Source: Rhizobium sp. CSW-27 (GTDB lineage: Bacteria; Pseudomonadota; Alphaproteobacteria; Rhizobiales; Rhizobiaceae). From it: 64,000 bases of DNA. Shown here in pieces: positions 17,525 to 26,453 of the stretch (within the stretch, counting starts at the first letter, position 1; every line of letters starts with the position of its first letter). The translations under genes and the position numbers were made by a program. The stretch lies in assembly GCF_018760785.1 (NCBI RefSeq), contig NZ_JAHHZO010000003.1, positions 372,001 to 436,000 of the forward strand, in the 5' to 3' direction. The notes beneath the pieces are model-generated. The model saw only the letters and a list, made by a program, of their open reading frames with translations. It searched no databases and was not told where the DNA came from.

Positions 17525-18306
17525 CCATCTATCAGGAAGCCGCCGATCGCATCTGGCAGGCGCGCCAAACCGGCATCCCTTGCGCTCCCATCCGGGACCT
17601 CCTGGGCGAAAGCGATGTCGCCGGGGCCTATCGGGTTCAGGAAATCAACACGCTGCGCCGCTTGCAGGAAAGCCGTATCGTCGGCGCCAAGATCGGCCTC
17701 ACCTCCAGGGTGGTACAGAAGCAGCTTGGCGTACATCAGCCGGATTACGGTCTGTTGTTTGCCGATATGGACGTGCTGAATGGCGGCACCGTTGCCTGGG
17801 GCGAACTTCACCAGCCGAAGGTGGAGGCGGAAATCGCCTTCATCATGGCGCGCGACGTGCTCGACGCGGATGCCTCGTCAGGCGAGGTGCTGGCGGCGAT
17901 CGACTATGTTGTCCCGGCGCTCGAAATCGTCGGCTCGCGCATTGCCGGCTGGGATATCCGCATCACCGATACGGTGGCCGATAATGCCTCCTCCTCGCAT
18001 TTCGTGCTCGGTCCTTCGGCCCGGCGTGTGAATGAGGTGGACATGCTGAATTGCGCCATGACGCTTTGCTTGAACGGCGAAGAAAAATCGAGCGGCAAGG
18101 GTCGCGCCTGCCTTGGCTCGCCTCTTTCCGCCCTCACCTGGCTGGCACGCACCATGGCAGCTCAGGGGCGTCCGCTGAAGGCGGGCCAGGTGGTGCTGTC
18201 GGGGGCTCTTGGGCCGATGGTGCCGGTCAATCCGGGTGACCAATGCACCGCGCATATCGAAGGGCTTGGTGAAATCAGCGTGGAATTCGGGGAGAAGTCG
18301 GCATGA
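17521..18306 (+). CDS. mhpD: 2-hydroxypenta-2,4-dienoate hydratase (2-keto-4-pentenoate hydratase)
   Basis: Adds water to 2-hydroxypenta-2,4-dienoate to give 4-hydroxy-2-oxovalerate, the first lower meta-pathway step. The 261-residue protein matches the MhpD/XylJ/DmpE family: [25 protein letters not shown], the metal-binding glutamates in KVEAEIAF, and [21 protein letters not shown]. The ATG at 17521 overlaps the previous stop by 4 bp; the open frame upstream is a shadow. The aldehyde dehydrogenase and aldolase follow. Confidence 0.93.
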   Translation: MTIYQEAADRIWQARQTGIPCAPIRDLLGESDVAGAYRVQEINTLRRLQESRIVGAKIGLTSRVVQKQLGVHQPDYGLLFADMDVLNGGTVAWGELHQPKVEAEIAFIMARDVLDADASSGEVLAAIDYVVPALEIVGSRIAGWDIRITDTVADNASSSHFVLGPSARRVNEVDMLNCAMTLCLNGEEKSSGKGRACLGSPLSALTWLARTMAAQGRPLKAGQVVLSGALGPMVPVNPGDQCTAHIEGLGEISVEFGEKSA

Positions 18307-19247
18307 GCAAGGTCAAATGCGCCATCATCGGCTCCGGCAATATCGGCACGGACCTGATGATCAAGATCATGCGCCTGTCCAAGGTGCTGGAATGCGCCGC
18401 CCTCGTCGGCATCGATGCCGCCTCCGACGGTCTGGCGCGCGCGCAGCGTCTGGGCGTCGCGGTGACCCATGAAGGACTGGATGGGCTGCGCGCGCTGCCC
18501 GGCTACAAGGATATCGCCATCGTCTTCGACGCCACTTCAGCCGGTGCGCACAAGCGCCACAGCGAGGTGCTGATTGCCGATGGCAAGCAGGTGATCGATC
18601 TGACACCCGCCGCCATCGGTCCCTACACCATTCCACCCGTCAATCTGGATGCCAATCTCGATGCGCCGAATGTCAATATGGTCACCTGCGGCGGGCAAGC
18701 GACGATCCCGATCGTGGCGGCCATTTCAAAGGTCACGAAAGTGCATTGGGGCGAAATCGTCGCCTCCATCGCCTCGAAATCCGCCGGACCCGGCACGCGC
18801 GCCAATATCGACGAATTCACAGAAACGACGGCTGCCGCCATCGAGCAGGTCGGCGGCGCCGAAAAAGGCAAGGCAATCATCATTCTCAATCCGGCGGAGC
18901 CACCGCTCATCATGCGCGATACGGTGATCTGCCTGACCGATGACGCGGATCGTGATGCTATACGTGCCTCCATCCTTTCCATGGTGGATCAGGTCAGATC
19001 CTATGTTCCGGGCTACCGCCTGAAGCAGGAGGTGCAGTTCGAGCGGATCGGCGGCAATGCACCTTTGTGGATCCCGGAGCTTGGCCGTCATGTCGACGGA
19101 TTGAAAGTGACCGTGTTCCTCGAAGTGGAGGGTGCCGCCCACTACCTGCCGGCCTATGCCGGCAATCTCGACATCATGACGTCTGCGGCACTCAAGACCG
19201 CGGAGCGCATCGCAATCCTGCGCAACTGGTTCAAGGAGGCCGCGTGA
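18303..19247 (+). CDS. mhpF: Acetaldehyde dehydrogenase (acylating)
   Basis: Converts acetaldehyde and CoA to acetyl-CoA with NAD+, working in complex with the aldolase so that the aldehyde is channelled. The 314-residue protein starts with the nucleotide-binding motif [10 protein letters not shown] and has its catalytic Cys129 in MVTCGGQAT, as in DmpF/BphJ/MhpF. The start overlaps the hydratase stop by 4 bp and the stop overlaps the aldolase start by 1 bp, the usual order for this pair. Confidence 0.95.
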   Translation: MSKVKCAIIGSGNIGTDLMIKIMRLSKVLECAALVGIDAASDGLARAQRLGVAVTHEGLDGLRALPGYKDIAIVFDATSAGAHKRHSEVLIADGKQVIDLTPAAIGPYTIPPVNLDANLDAPNVNMVTCGGQATIPIVAAISKVTKVHWGEIVASIASKSAGPGTRANIDEFTETTAAAIEQVGGAEKGKAIIILNPAEPPLIMRDTVICLTDDADRDAIRASILSMVDQVRSYVPGYRLKQEVQFERIGGNAPLWIPELGRHVDGLKVTVFLEVEGAAHYLPAYAGNLDIMTSAALKTAERIAILRNWFKEAA

Positions 19248-20257
19248 TGGCAAAGCTCTTCATTCACGACGTGACGCTGCGCGATGGCATGCATGCCATC
19301 CGTCACCAATACGATCTTGGCCATATCCGTGACATTGCGCAGGCGCTGGACGAGGCGGGCGTCGATGCGATTTCGGTCGCCCATGGCGACGGGTTGACCG
19401 GTTCGACCATGACCTATGGCTTCGGGCGCCATACCGACAGCCAGTGGATCGCCGAGGCTGCCAAGGTGATCAAGCGGGCAAAGCTTGCGACGCTGCTGCT
19501 GCCCGGCATCGGCACGATCCATGATCTGAAGAAGGCACATGATCTGGGTGTCACCTCCGTGCGGATCGCCACCCATTCCACCGAAGCCGATGTGTCCGCC
19601 CAGCATATCGCAGCCGCCCGTGAGATGGGCATGGATGTTGTCGGCTTCCTGATGATGTCGCACATGACGGCACCCGAAGTTCTGGCCGGTGAGGCACTGA
19701 AGATGGAAAGCTACGGTGCCCATTGTGTCTATGTCACAGATTCGGGCGGTGCCATGACCATGCGCGATTATGCCGCCCGGGTTACGGCGCTGCGCGAGGT
19801 TCTGAAACCGGAGACGGAGATCGGCGTTCACGCGCACCAGAACCTGTCGCTGGCAGTGGCCAATTCGATCACGGCGATCGAGCATGGGGCAACCCGCGTG
19901 GATTGCTCGCTGGCGGGCATGGGGGCTGGTGCCGGCAATACCCCGATCGAGGCCTTCGTGGCGGTTGCCAACAAACTTGGCATGCAGCACGGCTGCGACC
20001 TCTTCAAGCTTCAGGATGCCGCCGACAATCTGGTGCGCCCGCTCCAGGACCGCCCGGTCCAGGTGGACCGCCAGACGCTGTCTCTGGGCTATGCCGGTGT
20101 CTATTCCAGTTTCCTGCGCCATGCGGAAAAGGCCTCTGCCGATTATGGCGTGGATGCCCGCGACATCCTGATGGAGCTGGGCCGCCGCCGCATGGTGGGC
20201 GGCCAGGAAGACATGATCGTGGATGTGGCGCTCGATCTGGCCCGCGCCTCGGCATGA
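19247..20257 (+). CDS. mhpE: 4-hydroxy-2-oxovalerate aldolase
   Basis: Splits 4-hydroxy-2-oxovalerate to pyruvate and acetaldehyde, completing the lower pathway. The 336-residue protein of the HMGL/DmpG family begins [15 protein letters not shown] (Arg12, Asp13 and His16 at the active site) and has the metal-binding HAHQN motif. It is the last gene of the plus-strand operon, followed after 8 bp by a strong hairpin. Together the last three enzymes deliver pyruvate and acetyl-CoA to central metabolism. Confidence 0.95.
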   Translation: MAKLFIHDVTLRDGMHAIRHQYDLGHIRDIAQALDEAGVDAISVAHGDGLTGSTMTYGFGRHTDSQWIAEAAKVIKRAKLATLLLPGIGTIHDLKKAHDLGVTSVRIATHSTEADVSAQHIAAAREMGMDVVGFLMMSHMTAPEVLAGEALKMESYGAHCVYVTDSGGAMTMRDYAARVTALREVLKPETEIGVHAHQNLSLAVANSITAIEHGATRVDCSLAGMGAGAGNTPIEAFVAVANKLGMQHGCDLFKLQDAADNLVRPLQDRPVQVDRQTLSLGYAGVYSSFLRHAEKASADYGVDARDILMELGRRRMVGGQEDMIVDVALDLARASA

Positions 20258-20265
20258 TGCATGGC

Positions 20266-20292
20266 CCCGCCCGGGCAGAAAGCCCGGGCGGG
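20266..20292. terminator. Strong hairpin between aldolase and TetR genes
   Basis: CCCGCCCGGGC and its exact complement GCCCGGGCGGG flank a 5-nt AGAAA loop, giving an 11-bp GC stem. It sits between two convergent genes (stops at 20257 and 20300) and can serve both strands. No clear T-run follows, so it may act as a transcript-end stabiliser or in concert with Rho. Confidence 0.65.
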
Positions 20293-20299
20293 ACATAGG

Positions 20300-20980
20300 T
20301 CAGCGGTTGGATTGCTCTTCGGGAGCGCTCAGGATCTGCATCGCCTTTTCAACGAATTCCTTGTCACTCAAAGGCTTCAGCGTCTTATGCAGAATGGAAT
20401 CGCCCATCATCAGGCAATAGGCGAGATAAGCGCGGGTCCGGGCTTCGGCCTGCGAAAAACCCTCGGCGCGAAAAAGCTCGGCGAAGTATTCCAGGCGAAT
20501 ATGATCGACTTCCTCGACAGCTTCACGCGGCAGGTCCACGCGACGCCCCCAATCGCGAATGCTCATTTCCACCTGAGCAAAGGCTGGCGAACGCGGCATG
20601 CGCGGCAGCGCCATCAGGCTGCGCAGGCGGGAAAAGCCCGACTCGTTGATGCGCGATATGTTCTGGATCACGTTCAGCGTCATGCGGCGCTGCCAGCTCT
20701 TCAGCATGGCTGCAAGCAGGTCCGCCCGCGTCTTGAAGTGCCAGTAGAAGCTGCCCTTCGTCACACCCAGCTTCTGGCAAAGCGTATCGATGCGGATGCC
20801 GCGTACGTTTTCCCGAACGAGAATATCCGTTGCCGCCTCCACCCAGTCACTTTCGGTCAAGGGGCTGTCCTTCAGCCTTCGCGTCCGGCTGCGGGCGGTA
20901 TTGGCAGGCGGGGCATCAGCGGCATGGCGGGGGGTGTCTTCAAGCGTACCGGATTGCTTGTCTGGGGCGCCTTCACTCAC
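20300..20980 (-). CDS. TetR family transcriptional regulator of the aromatic operon
   Basis: Predicted repressor, about 226 residues. A TetR helix-turn-helix is clear (TDILVRENVRGIRIDTLCQKLGVTKGSFYWHFKTRADLL near residues 49-87), after a 40-residue charged, proline-rich N-terminal tail. The C-terminal ligand domain is not assignable. No in-frame ATG precedes the helix-turn-helix, so the GTG at 20980, with GAAGG 7 nt upstream, is the likely start; a nearby ATG is out of frame and stops at once. An ATACC-N4-GGTAT-like operator lies 33 bp upstream and another before the operon at 7012, so it probably represses both. Confidence 0.88.
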   Translation of the reverse strand: MSEGAPDKQSGTLEDTPRHAADAPPANTARSRTRRLKDSPLTESDWVEAATDILVRENVRGIRIDTLCQKLGVTKGSFYWHFKTRADLLAAMLKSWQRRMTLNVIQNISRINESGFSRLRSLMALPRMPRSPAFAQVEMSIRDWGRRVDLPREAVEEVDHIRLEYFAELFRAEGFSQAEARTRAYLAYCLMMGDSILHKTLKPLSDKEFVEKAMQILSAPEEQSNR

Positions 20981-21012
20981 GGCAGAACCTTCATTTGAAA
21001 TTTCAGCATTCC

Positions 21013-21026
21013 AAACCTTACGGTAT
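21013..21026. promoter_or_regulatory. Second copy of the ATACC-N4-GGTAT operator
   Basis: AAACC-TTAC-GGTAT differs by one base from the half-sites of the palindrome at 7012-7025, and flanking C, A and G positions also agree. It lies between the divergent TetR and ferredoxin reductase genes, overlapping a likely -10 region behind TTGAAA at 20995-21000. Shared sites explain how the separately placed reductase would be induced with the rest of the pathway. Confidence 0.62.
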
Positions 21027-21049
21027 GGATCAATGATATGCGAGGGACT

Positions 21050-22249
21050 ATGACGGAAAAAAACGTGGTTATCGTCGGCGGCGGTCAGGCGGCGGCGGTC
21101 TGCGCAATGGCCTTGCGGGAAAAGGAGTTTGCGGGTCGGATCATCATCATAGGAGATGAGCCGCACGCCCCCTATGAACGGCCGGAGCTTTCCAAGAAGC
21201 TTGTCAGCGGCGAATGCAGCCTCGAAACCGTCACCATACTGGATGACATCCGCGCCGAGAAACACGGGATCCGGCTGCTGACCGGTTGCGCCGTGCAAGG
21301 CATTGACCGAGCCGCCCGAACGGTGCGGACACAAGCGGGAGAATTCGCCTATGACCGGCTTGTGCTGGCGACCGGTGGCCGCGCACGACATCTGGAGCAG
21401 GCGGCGGCAACAGGTCTGCCCGTTCTCACCATCCGGACAGCTGCGGATGCTGCGCGGCTGCGGCAGCATTTGGAGCCAGGCCGGCATGTGGCCGTGATCG
21501 GCGGCGGATGGCTGGGCCTGGAAGTTGCCGCCAGTTGCCGTCAGGCCGGCTTGCAGGTCGACGTTCTGGAGGCATCGGCGCGTCTTTGCAGCCGCGTGGC
21601 TCCCCCTGCCCTGTCGCAGGCCCTGGAAACCTTGCATACGCAAAACGGTGTGCGTCTTCATTGCAATGCGGCCATCGCTTTTCATCCGGGCGGGCTTGTC
21701 GTCACCGGGAACACGGAAATCCGGCCGGATTTTCTGGTAACCGCCATCGGCATGGACGCCAATGATGAACTGGCCGCGAGCGCAGGTCTGGCAACAGAAC
21801 GCGGCATCCTGGTCGATAACCTGTTCCAGACCGAAGATCCCCATATTCTGGCGATTGGCGATTGCGCGGCGCAGCGCGTGCCGGAAGGCGGCACCGTACG
21901 TCTGGAATCCTGGCAGAACGCCAATCATTCGGCCCTTGTTGCCGCCTGCCGGATCGCAGGCATAACGCCACCGACAGCCGAGGCACCCTGGTTCTGGTCC
22001 GATCAGTTCGGCAAGCGGCTTCAGATGGTCGGCGATCTGCTTGCCGCCGATGACATCGTCGAGCGGGTGACGGGACCGGACGAGCGCATGGGCTTCCATC
22101 TGCGGGACGGGATTGTCACGGGTCTTTGGGCACTGGGTTGCGTGCGCGACTTTGCCCAGGCGAGGCGCTGGCTTGCACAGCAGACACGGATTTCCGCCGC
22201 GCGACTGTGCGATGCCGGACTGCCATTGAAGGCAGCACTTGCTGCGTAA
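21050..22249 (+). CDS. NAD(P)H-dependent ferredoxin reductase of the dioxygenase system (BphA4-like)
   Basis: FAD protein that passes electrons from NAD(P)H to the Rieske ferredoxin. The 399-residue product has two dinucleotide folds: VIVGGGQAAAVCA for FAD at the N-terminus and VAVIGGGWLGLEVA for NAD(P)H near 145, then the FAD ribityl motif ILAIGDCAAQ and the C-terminal reductase domain beginning PWFWSDQFGKRLQ. The ATG at 21050 has GAGGG 3-8 nt upstream; an earlier ATG at 21038 is possible. It supplies the missing third component of the dioxygenase encoded at 13395-15721. Confidence 0.92.
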   Translation: MTEKNVVIVGGGQAAAVCAMALREKEFAGRIIIIGDEPHAPYERPELSKKLVSGECSLETVTILDDIRAEKHGIRLLTGCAVQGIDRAARTVRTQAGEFAYDRLVLATGGRARHLEQAAATGLPVLTIRTAADAARLRQHLEPGRHVAVIGGGWLGLEVAASCRQAGLQVDVLEASARLCSRVAPPALSQALETLHTQNGVRLHCNAAIAFHPGGLVVTGNTEIRPDFLVTAIGMDANDELAASAGLATERGILVDNLFQTEDPHILAIGDCAAQRVPEGGTVRLESWQNANHSALVAACRIAGITPPTAEAPWFWSDQFGKRLQMVGDLLAADDIVERVTGPDERMGFHLRDGIVTGLWALGCVRDFAQARRWLAQQTRISAARLCDAGLPLKAALAA

Positions 22250-22253
22250 CGAC

Positions 22254-22285
22254 CGGTTCGTCCGTGCGACAGGGGATACGAACCG
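22254..22285. terminator. Possible weak hairpin between convergent genes
   Basis: CGGTTCGT pairs exactly with ACGAACCG across a 16-nt loop, just after the reductase stop and before the end of the RpiR gene. There is no T-run. It may end either transcript, but the large loop makes it weak. Confidence 0.3.
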
Positions 22286-22391
22286 TAAGTCACGATGCCT
22301 GCGACCTCGTCGTCGCCGCGTGTCGGAGAACCGAACCATTTCGAATGTCCTTGCACCAAGCCGGGCCTGGCGTTTCGCCACCGTCTGCACT

Positions 22392-23276
22392 CTATTTCGA
22401 ATGCGGGCGGATCATGTTTCGAAGATCGACAAGGCGTTCAAGCGTTTGGAGCGTCGGCTCGGGTTGTGTTGCGCAATAGGCGATGTGCAGCAACTCGATC
22501 GCGAAGACGGAGGGGGCATGCAGGGCGACCAGTTCCTTCTTGCTGCGCGGCAGCACCAGCACCTCCGTTGCGTGACCGCGCAGCGGCGTGTCGCTTTTTC
22601 CAAGCACCATCATGATGGGGACCTCAAGCCGTTCCGCTTCGGCAATGGCGGCCATTGCCTCCCGGTGAGCCCTGCCGTGCAGAAGCATGACCAGCACGTG
22701 TCCCTTGCGCATGGCAAGAATCTGTTCCGCAAGCGCGATGCCGGTTGCATTCAGCGAATAGCTTGGCAATCCGGAGCGCGAAAACAGGCGTGCACCGTAA
22801 TCCGCGATGATGCCCGATGCCCCGATACCGAAGACGCCCAGTCCTTCGGCGGCCCCCAGATGTTGCGCGATGGCCGCAATGGCACGCCGGTTCTCCGCAG
22901 AGGACAGCGCATCCACGGTCGTCGATGTCGCATGGAGCACGAAGTCCAGCGCCTTGTTGACGTGGCCGTCCACATCGCGAAGCGTTGCCGCCATCTTCTC
23001 GATGGGCGAATCCGTTTCGCCGAGCCAGGCTTCCAGAACATCCTTCAGTTCGCGCAGCCCGCTGAAGCCCAGTGACTGGATGGCGCGAATAACGGTTGCG
23101 TCCGACGCCCCGGTCTCGAAGCCGATCTCGAGTGCGGAAAGTCCGAGGACCCGGTGTCGGTGGGCGTCGATGAACTCGACAACCTTCAGGAGGCTGGGAG
23201 ACAGGCGCGCGCGGCGCTTTGCAAGCTGGTCTCCGAAGCGGTCCTTGAAGCGAACGGGTCTTTCCTGCGATGACAT
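22392..23276 (-). CDS. RpiR/MurR family transcriptional regulator (HTH plus SIS domain)
   Basis: DNA-binding regulator normally responding to sugar phosphates. In the 294-residue protein the N-terminal helix-turn-helix (LLKVVEFIDAHRHRVLGLSALEIGFETGASDATVIRAIQSLGF) lies at about 30-75, and the SIS domain follows from about 120 with GVFGIGASGIIADYGARLFSRSG. The ATG at 23276 is preferred over an upstream GTG at 23312; neither has a clear ribosome-binding site. It lies 111 bp after the last siderophore-transport gene in the same direction, so it may be cotranscribed with it, although iron regulation by an RpiR protein would be unusual. Confidence 0.85.
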   Translation of the reverse strand: MSSQERPVRFKDRFGDQLAKRRARLSPSLLKVVEFIDAHRHRVLGLSALEIGFETGASDATVIRAIQSLGFSGLRELKDVLEAWLGETDSPIEKMAATLRDVDGHVNKALDFVLHATSTTVDALSSAENRRAIAAIAQHLGAAEGLGVFGIGASGIIADYGARLFSRSGLPSYSLNATGIALAEQILAMRKGHVLVMLLHGRAHREAMAAIAEAERLEVPIMMVLGKSDTPLRGHATEVLVLPRSKKELVALHAPSVFAIELLHIAYCATQPEPTLQTLERLVDLRNMIRPHSK

Positions 23277-23387
23277 GGGACGATCCGGTCTTTCACCGCT
23301 CCTGCGTTTCACTGTGGCCCGTCATCTAGAACAGACCGCAAAGCCAAGACAAGAGCGAGGTCCGGCAGCCGCTTTCGCCCTGCGCCG

Positions 23388-24374
23388 TTATCTCGCCGGG
23401 ATGGCGAGGCCGGTTGGCTCCGGCGCCGTTCGATAGCCCGGCGGCCTTGGGCCAAGCGCCGTCTGCACGATGGCGACCATGCGCGACAGGGCCGCATAGG
23501 AGTTCGAAATCGCCTCTTCGCGGGGGATCAGGATATAACGCCCATTGCGGCAGGCGGACAGAAACCTGCAAAAGCCCGGCACCATTCTTTCCATGGCTGC
23601 AATCTCTGCCCTGGCGCCCTGTTTGCGGTCGGAGCGGTAGGGGTCAAAAATCACATCGGCATCGAGATCCGGCAGTCGCTCGGTGCTGACGACAATGCTC
23701 TGGCCTTCAGGAATGTCATCGATCAGCGGCGGGAAGCGGAAGCCGGCATCGCGCAGCACCTGCCCGATCGCGCGGTAGCTCTGGTAGACATTGAGCTTGC
23801 CGCGGAGGGGCTGGAAAACGGAAACCACGTGCTTTTCCGGCTGTACCTCTGCCTTCATCAGGGCGAGCTGCGCGCGGTAACGGCTGTCCAGCCGCTTGAA
23901 TTCGGCTTCTTTTCCGGTGGCAGCGGCAAGCAGGGCATAGACATGCGGCGCGCCGAGATCGGAATTGATGACAATGGTCGGCGCGAGTTTTTCAAGCTTC
24001 TCCACCGGCGTCGCACGGGAAATCTCCGTGACAATCAGATCCGGCTTCAGCGCGGCAACGGCCTCCAGATCGATCTCGGCGGCACCGATGAAGGCAATGT
24101 CGCTGTTGTCGAAATCGATTCCCGTCAGGAGTTTCGACGAGCGCAGATAGGGCTTGCCATCGCCGGCAAGCCGCCCGTGGCTGGCAATCGGCATGGCACC
24201 GAGTTCGATGAGCGGGATCGTGACGTCGATGTCATAATCCGAGACGATCCTTTCCGCAGGGCGCGTCAGCGTCACCGTGCGCCCGCGGTCGTCGACGATC
24301 GTCACTGCCCTTGCGACAGCCGGCGCCATCACCAATGCGGCAAGGATCAACGTAAGGAGGCCGGATCGTATCAC
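23388..24374 (-). CDS. Siderophore/iron periplasmic binding protein (FecB/FhuD type)
   Basis: Binds an iron-siderophore complex in the periplasm. The 328-residue protein has a signal peptide (LLTLILAALVMAPAVARA, cleavage near residue 23), then the start of a class III binding protein (VTIVDDRGRTVTLTRPAERIV) and the long rigid helix layout of this class. The start is a GTG at 24374 with AGGA 9 nt before it, 4 bp after the permease stop. It is the last transport gene of the operon running from 27280. Confidence 0.87.
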   Translation of the reverse strand: MIRSGLLTLILAALVMAPAVARAVTIVDDRGRTVTLTRPAERIVSDYDIDVTIPLIELGAMPIASHGRLAGDGKPYLRSSKLLTGIDFDNSDIAFIGAAEIDLEAVAALKPDLIVTEISRATPVEKLEKLAPTIVINSDLGAPHVYALLAAATGKEAEFKRLDSRYRAQLALMKAEVQPEKHVVSVFQPLRGKLNVYQSYRAIGQVLRDAGFRFPPLIDDIPEGQSIVVSTERLPDLDADVIFDPYRSDRKQGARAEIAAMERMVPGFCRFLSACRNGRYILIPREEAISNSYAALSRMVAIVQTALGPRPPGYRTAPEPTGLAIPAR

Positions 24375-24378
24375 AATG

Positions 24379-25443
24379 TCATATCCTGTTTCGACGAAGC
24401 CAGAGGAGAAGGATCAGCACCGGCGCGCCAATCGCTGCCAGAGAAATGCCGACCGGCAGGCGGATGGGGGCGAAGGCGACGTTGCCGGCAAGATCGGCAA
24501 CCATGACCAGCAGCGCCCCGATAAGTGTGGCACAGATCAATCGACCCGCCAGACCCTGCCTTGGCAGGAAACGAGCCATGTGTGGCGCAACCAGGCCGAC
24601 AAAGCCGAGCCCGCCCGCGACCGACACGCTGGTTGCCACCAGAAGAACGGCTATTGCAAGGCATGCAACATGCAGCCGTGTCTGATTGATCCCAAGCGCA
24701 GACGCGGTGGCCGCCCCGAGGTCCAGAAGCTCTGCCTGCCGGGCAAGGCCAAGGCATGCGATGGCTGTCGGAACGAACACGACCAGGGCAAGGCGCACGG
24801 CCGGCCAATCCGCTCCTTCCAGGCTCCCCGCAAGCCACATCATCGCGCGTTGAAGGCTGCGGATATCGGCAGATGCCAGCAGGATGACGAGCGCCGAGGA
24901 GAGGCACCAGGAGATGCCAAAGCCGATCATCACGAATTTGAGGGGACTTGCACCACGCGCCAGAAGGCCGACCACCAGCCCGGCAAGCAGGCCGCCGGCA
25001 AGGCCAACGACCGGCCGCAATGCGAGCGGCGCCTGCGGCCATGCGAGAATGAGGGCGACGATCAGGAGGGCTGCCGCCGATCGCACGCCGATGAGGCCGG
25101 GATCGGCAAGACCGTTGCGCGTCACATGCTGTGTCAAGGCGCCGGACAGCGCCAGCATGGCGCCACTCAGCATGGATAGGCACAGGCGTGGCGCGCGCAG
25201 GCTTCCAAGGATGATGCTGTCGGTATCGTTGACCTGCTCCAGCCGCAGCCAGGCAAGAATCGTGGCAAGCGGGATCGGGCGACTGCCGAGCGAGAGGCCG
25301 AGCCAGACGACGAGAAGCAGGTAGGATGCAAGGAGAAGGTTCGCCGCAAGCCCCCGAACGGCAAGGCGGGTGGAAAACGGACCGAGGCGCAGGGCAAGGC
25401 GTCGTGCATTCCTTGCGGGCGGGGGCATAAGGAAGCGGCTCAT
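24379..25443 (-). CDS. Siderophore ABC transporter permease (FecCD family, second)
   Basis: Membrane channel subunit of the iron-siderophore importer, 354 residues with about nine to ten hydrophobic segments. FecCD family marks include LRAPRLCLSMLSGAMLALSGALTQHVTRNGLADPGLIGV, and GLGFVGLVAPHMARFL, the ATPase-contact loop. The ATG at 25443 overlaps the preceding permease stop by 4 bp; the open frame upstream is a shadow. The N-terminus has an extra basic stretch of about 25 residues before the first span. Confidence 0.9.
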   Translation of the reverse strand: MSRFLMPPPARNARRLALRLGPFSTRLAVRGLAANLLLASYLLLVVWLGLSLGSRPIPLATILAWLRLEQVNDTDSIILGSLRAPRLCLSMLSGAMLALSGALTQHVTRNGLADPGLIGVRSAAALLIVALILAWPQAPLALRPVVGLAGGLLAGLVVGLLARGASPLKFVMIGFGISWCLSSALVILLASADIRSLQRAMMWLAGSLEGADWPAVRLALVVFVPTAIACLGLARQAELLDLGAATASALGINQTRLHVACLAIAVLLVATSVSVAGGLGFVGLVAPHMARFLPRQGLAGRLICATLIGALLVMVADLAGNVAFAPIRLPVGISLAAIGAPVLILLLWLRRNRI

Positions 25444-26453
25444 GTGAGCCTCCTTGCCACCAGCCAGATGAAAACGGGGGCGCCGGCAAGTCCGGTCAAG
25501 GCCCCGGTCGGCAGTTCGGTCGGCGCAAGAAGTCCGAGGGCCAGAATGTCTGCCGCAAGCAGGATCGCGGCTCCTGAACCGGCAACCAGCAGGAAGGCCC
25601 CCAATGAGGGACGCTGATGCAGGCGGGGCCAGAGGGCCGGCGCCATCAGGCCGACGAAGCCGATCGGGCCGACAAGGGAAACGGCGGAGCCGCACAGCAA
25701 CGCCGTCACGACGAGCGCAGCGATGCGAGTTCTGTGCACCGATGCGCCGAGCGCGACGGAAATGCTCTCGCCAAGGCTGAACGTGGCAAGCTGCGGCATC
25801 AGCAGGCAGCCCGCCACAAGCCCGAGTGCGACGGCCGGCAAGATCGACCAGACGGCGGCGGCGCCACCGCCGGCAGCGTCTCCCACCAGCCAGAAACGCA
25901 ACTGCTCCAGCGTGTCCTCGTTGAGGATGAGGATTGCGGAGACAAGCGCACTGGCAAGTGCGGAAAGCGCAATCCCGAAGAAGACCATCCTGACGGGGTC
26001 GAACCTGCCTGATCCTAGCGCAGACAGGGCGAGGACAAGACCGAACAGGCCGGCTGCGCCGAGGCTTGCGGCAAACGGCATCAGGATGTCAGGCAGCACG
26101 ACCGGTTGGTAGGTGGTCACCAGCACCACGGCAAGGCTTGCTCCGGCATTGAGGCCGAGAACATGCGGCTCCGCCAGACGATTGCGCATCGCCACCTGCA
26201 GCAGAAAGCCTGCCGCCCCGAACGCTGCTCCCCCAACGATACAGGCGCTTGCGCGCGGCAGTCTGAGGGACAGGATCACGAAATGGTCGAACGCGTCGCG
26301 ATCAGGGGAAAGGACGGCATCGAGCATGACAGTGGCCGGAATGGGACGCGCACCCTGCTGGATGTGGAGGATGGCCAGCACCGCCAGGACGGACAGCATC
26401 AGCAACAAAGCGTGCCTTTCGCGGCTATGACCGGCGCTGCTCATGGCGGTCAT
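25440..26453 (-). CDS. Siderophore ABC transporter permease (FecCD family, first)
   Basis: Partner permease, 337 residues, with the same family blocks: LRLPRASACIVGGAAFGAAGFLLQVAMRNRLAEPHVLGLNAGAS and GPIGFVGLMAPALWPRLHQR. It overlaps the ATPase gene by 4 bp upstream and the second permease by 4 bp downstream. The operon therefore encodes a heterodimeric channel, unlike FhuB where the two halves are fused. Confidence 0.9.
   Translation of the reverse strand: MTAMSSAGHSRERHALLLMLSVLAVLAILHIQQGARPIPATVMLDAVLSPDRDAFDHFVILSLRLPRASACIVGGAAFGAAGFLLQVAMRNRLAEPHVLGLNAGASLAVVLVTTYQPVVLPDILMPFAASLGAAGLFGLVLALSALGSGRFDPVRMVFFGIALSALASALVSAILILNEDTLEQLRFWLVGDAAGGGAAAVWSILPAVALGLVAGCLLMPQLATFSLGESISVALGASVHRTRIAALVVTALLCGSAVSLVGPIGFVGLMAPALWPRLHQRPSLGAFLLVAGSGAAILLAADILALGLLAPTELPTGALTGLAGAPVFIWLVARRLT

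Noticed and set aside
11480..22249. Identification of the cluster as a carbazole pathway
   Set aside because: LigAB-type enzyme, hydrolase and lower pathway fit, but carbazole 1,9a-dioxygenase has no beta subunit or diol dehydrogenase, and a TRAP transporter would not be expected.
20300..22390. A 696-codon minus-strand open frame
   Set aside because: Only the C-terminal TetR part is real; the remainder is antisense to the ferredoxin reductase and of low-complexity composition.
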